Assembly (NCBI RefSeq): GCF_901933205.1
Contig: NC_044573.1
Span: 53,129,493 to 53,193,492 of the forward strand
Origin: Camarhynchus parvulus
Lineage: Eukaryota; Chordata; Aves; Passeriformes; Thraupidae
Direction of reading: 5' to 3'
Length of the DNA stretch: 64,000 nucleotides
Both the position numbers and the translations under genes were made by a program. How positions within the stretch are numbered: the stretch's first letter is position 1; every line of letters starts with the position of its first letter. Positions 63,801 through 64,000 of the stretch are shown here, piece after piece. The notes under the pieces are model-generated. The model had not been told where the DNA came from. It searched no databases and saw only the letters and a program-made list of their open reading frames with translations.

Positions 63801-64000
63801 CTGAATGTGAATGTTTTAAAAAATGCTTCTGGGCTTGTGAATAGGCCACTTATATTGCCTCCCTTACAGATACCCTCCTCAGGGAGACAGAAAGAAGAAT
63901 AAGTGTGTTCAGAAAGGTTTCTTTTACCCTGAGAGATGGTATTTCCATGTCACAAAGCAGACAAACTTTTTCCCTGTGAGTTTCCAACCCCCTTTCAGCC
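54868..64000. other. No gene seen
   Basis: About 9 kb of unique sequence. A purine-rich stretch lies at about 57680-58130. A GT microsatellite (TGTGTGTGTGCCTGTGTGTG) lies near 59062-59084. The plus frames at 58509-58889 include a 63-codon hydrophobic frame that resembles membrane helices, but it has no splice or start context and is probably chance. AGGAGTTGAACCCC at about 56147 recalls a tRNA T-arm in reverse complement, but no acceptor stem pairs with it. AATG repeats occur near 63107-63120. The right end (63348-63785) has overlapping short frames only. Confidence 0.45.

Overview
The window looks like bird nuclear DNA, most likely from a songbird or another neoavian. The evidence is its interspersed repeats. 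A 3'-anchored CR1 LINE with the usual avian layout lies at about 27205-28395 on the minus strand, a second CR1 3' end lies at 53710-53897, and there are two copies of an LTR family that opens with a GTTTAACCCC block, which I associate with passerine class III (ERVL-type) endogenous retroviruses. There are no bacterial gene arrays, operons or CRISPRs. The DNA is A+T-rich and CpG-poor, and its open frames are short and overlap on both strands, as expected of a gene desert or of very large introns.

Layout. 1-2104: unique sequence. 2105-2444: a 340-bp fold-back element built from two head-to-head pieces of the LTR. 2445-12391: unique sequence with a T/G-rich tract at 4724-4798 and a possible old hAT-like fragment near 9866. 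12392-12952: a solo LTR with an exact 5-bp target duplication, GGGTG. 15442-15639: a 198-bp uninterrupted polypyrimidine tract with a CTTTTT core. 15970-16375: a decayed CR1/L3-type reverse-transcriptase fragment. 19124-19306: the best exon candidate in the window, on the minus strand. 27205-28395: the CR1 copy, containing an 18-bp perfect hairpin that looks like a templated inverted insertion. 34101-34157 and 40541-40715: small local tandem duplications. 41500-42160: a second very old CR1-like stretch. 46751-46769: a G-quadruplex motif. 53710-53897: a CR1 3' end. 54706-54867: a nearly C-free T/G tract. The rest is unique sequence.

I recognise no host protein-coding gene, tRNA, rRNA, snRNA or microRNA. 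The one exon candidate matches no protein I know. The longest open frames (201 and 207 codons) look like chance or low-complexity frames. The window therefore reads as intergenic or intronic DNA whose visible history is repeat insertion and decay. No new biological system is apparent. The most informative observations are structural: the fold-back LTR, the templated inversion inside CR1, and a few exon-like segments. LTR, CR1 and L3 identifications rest on remembered family features, not on a search.
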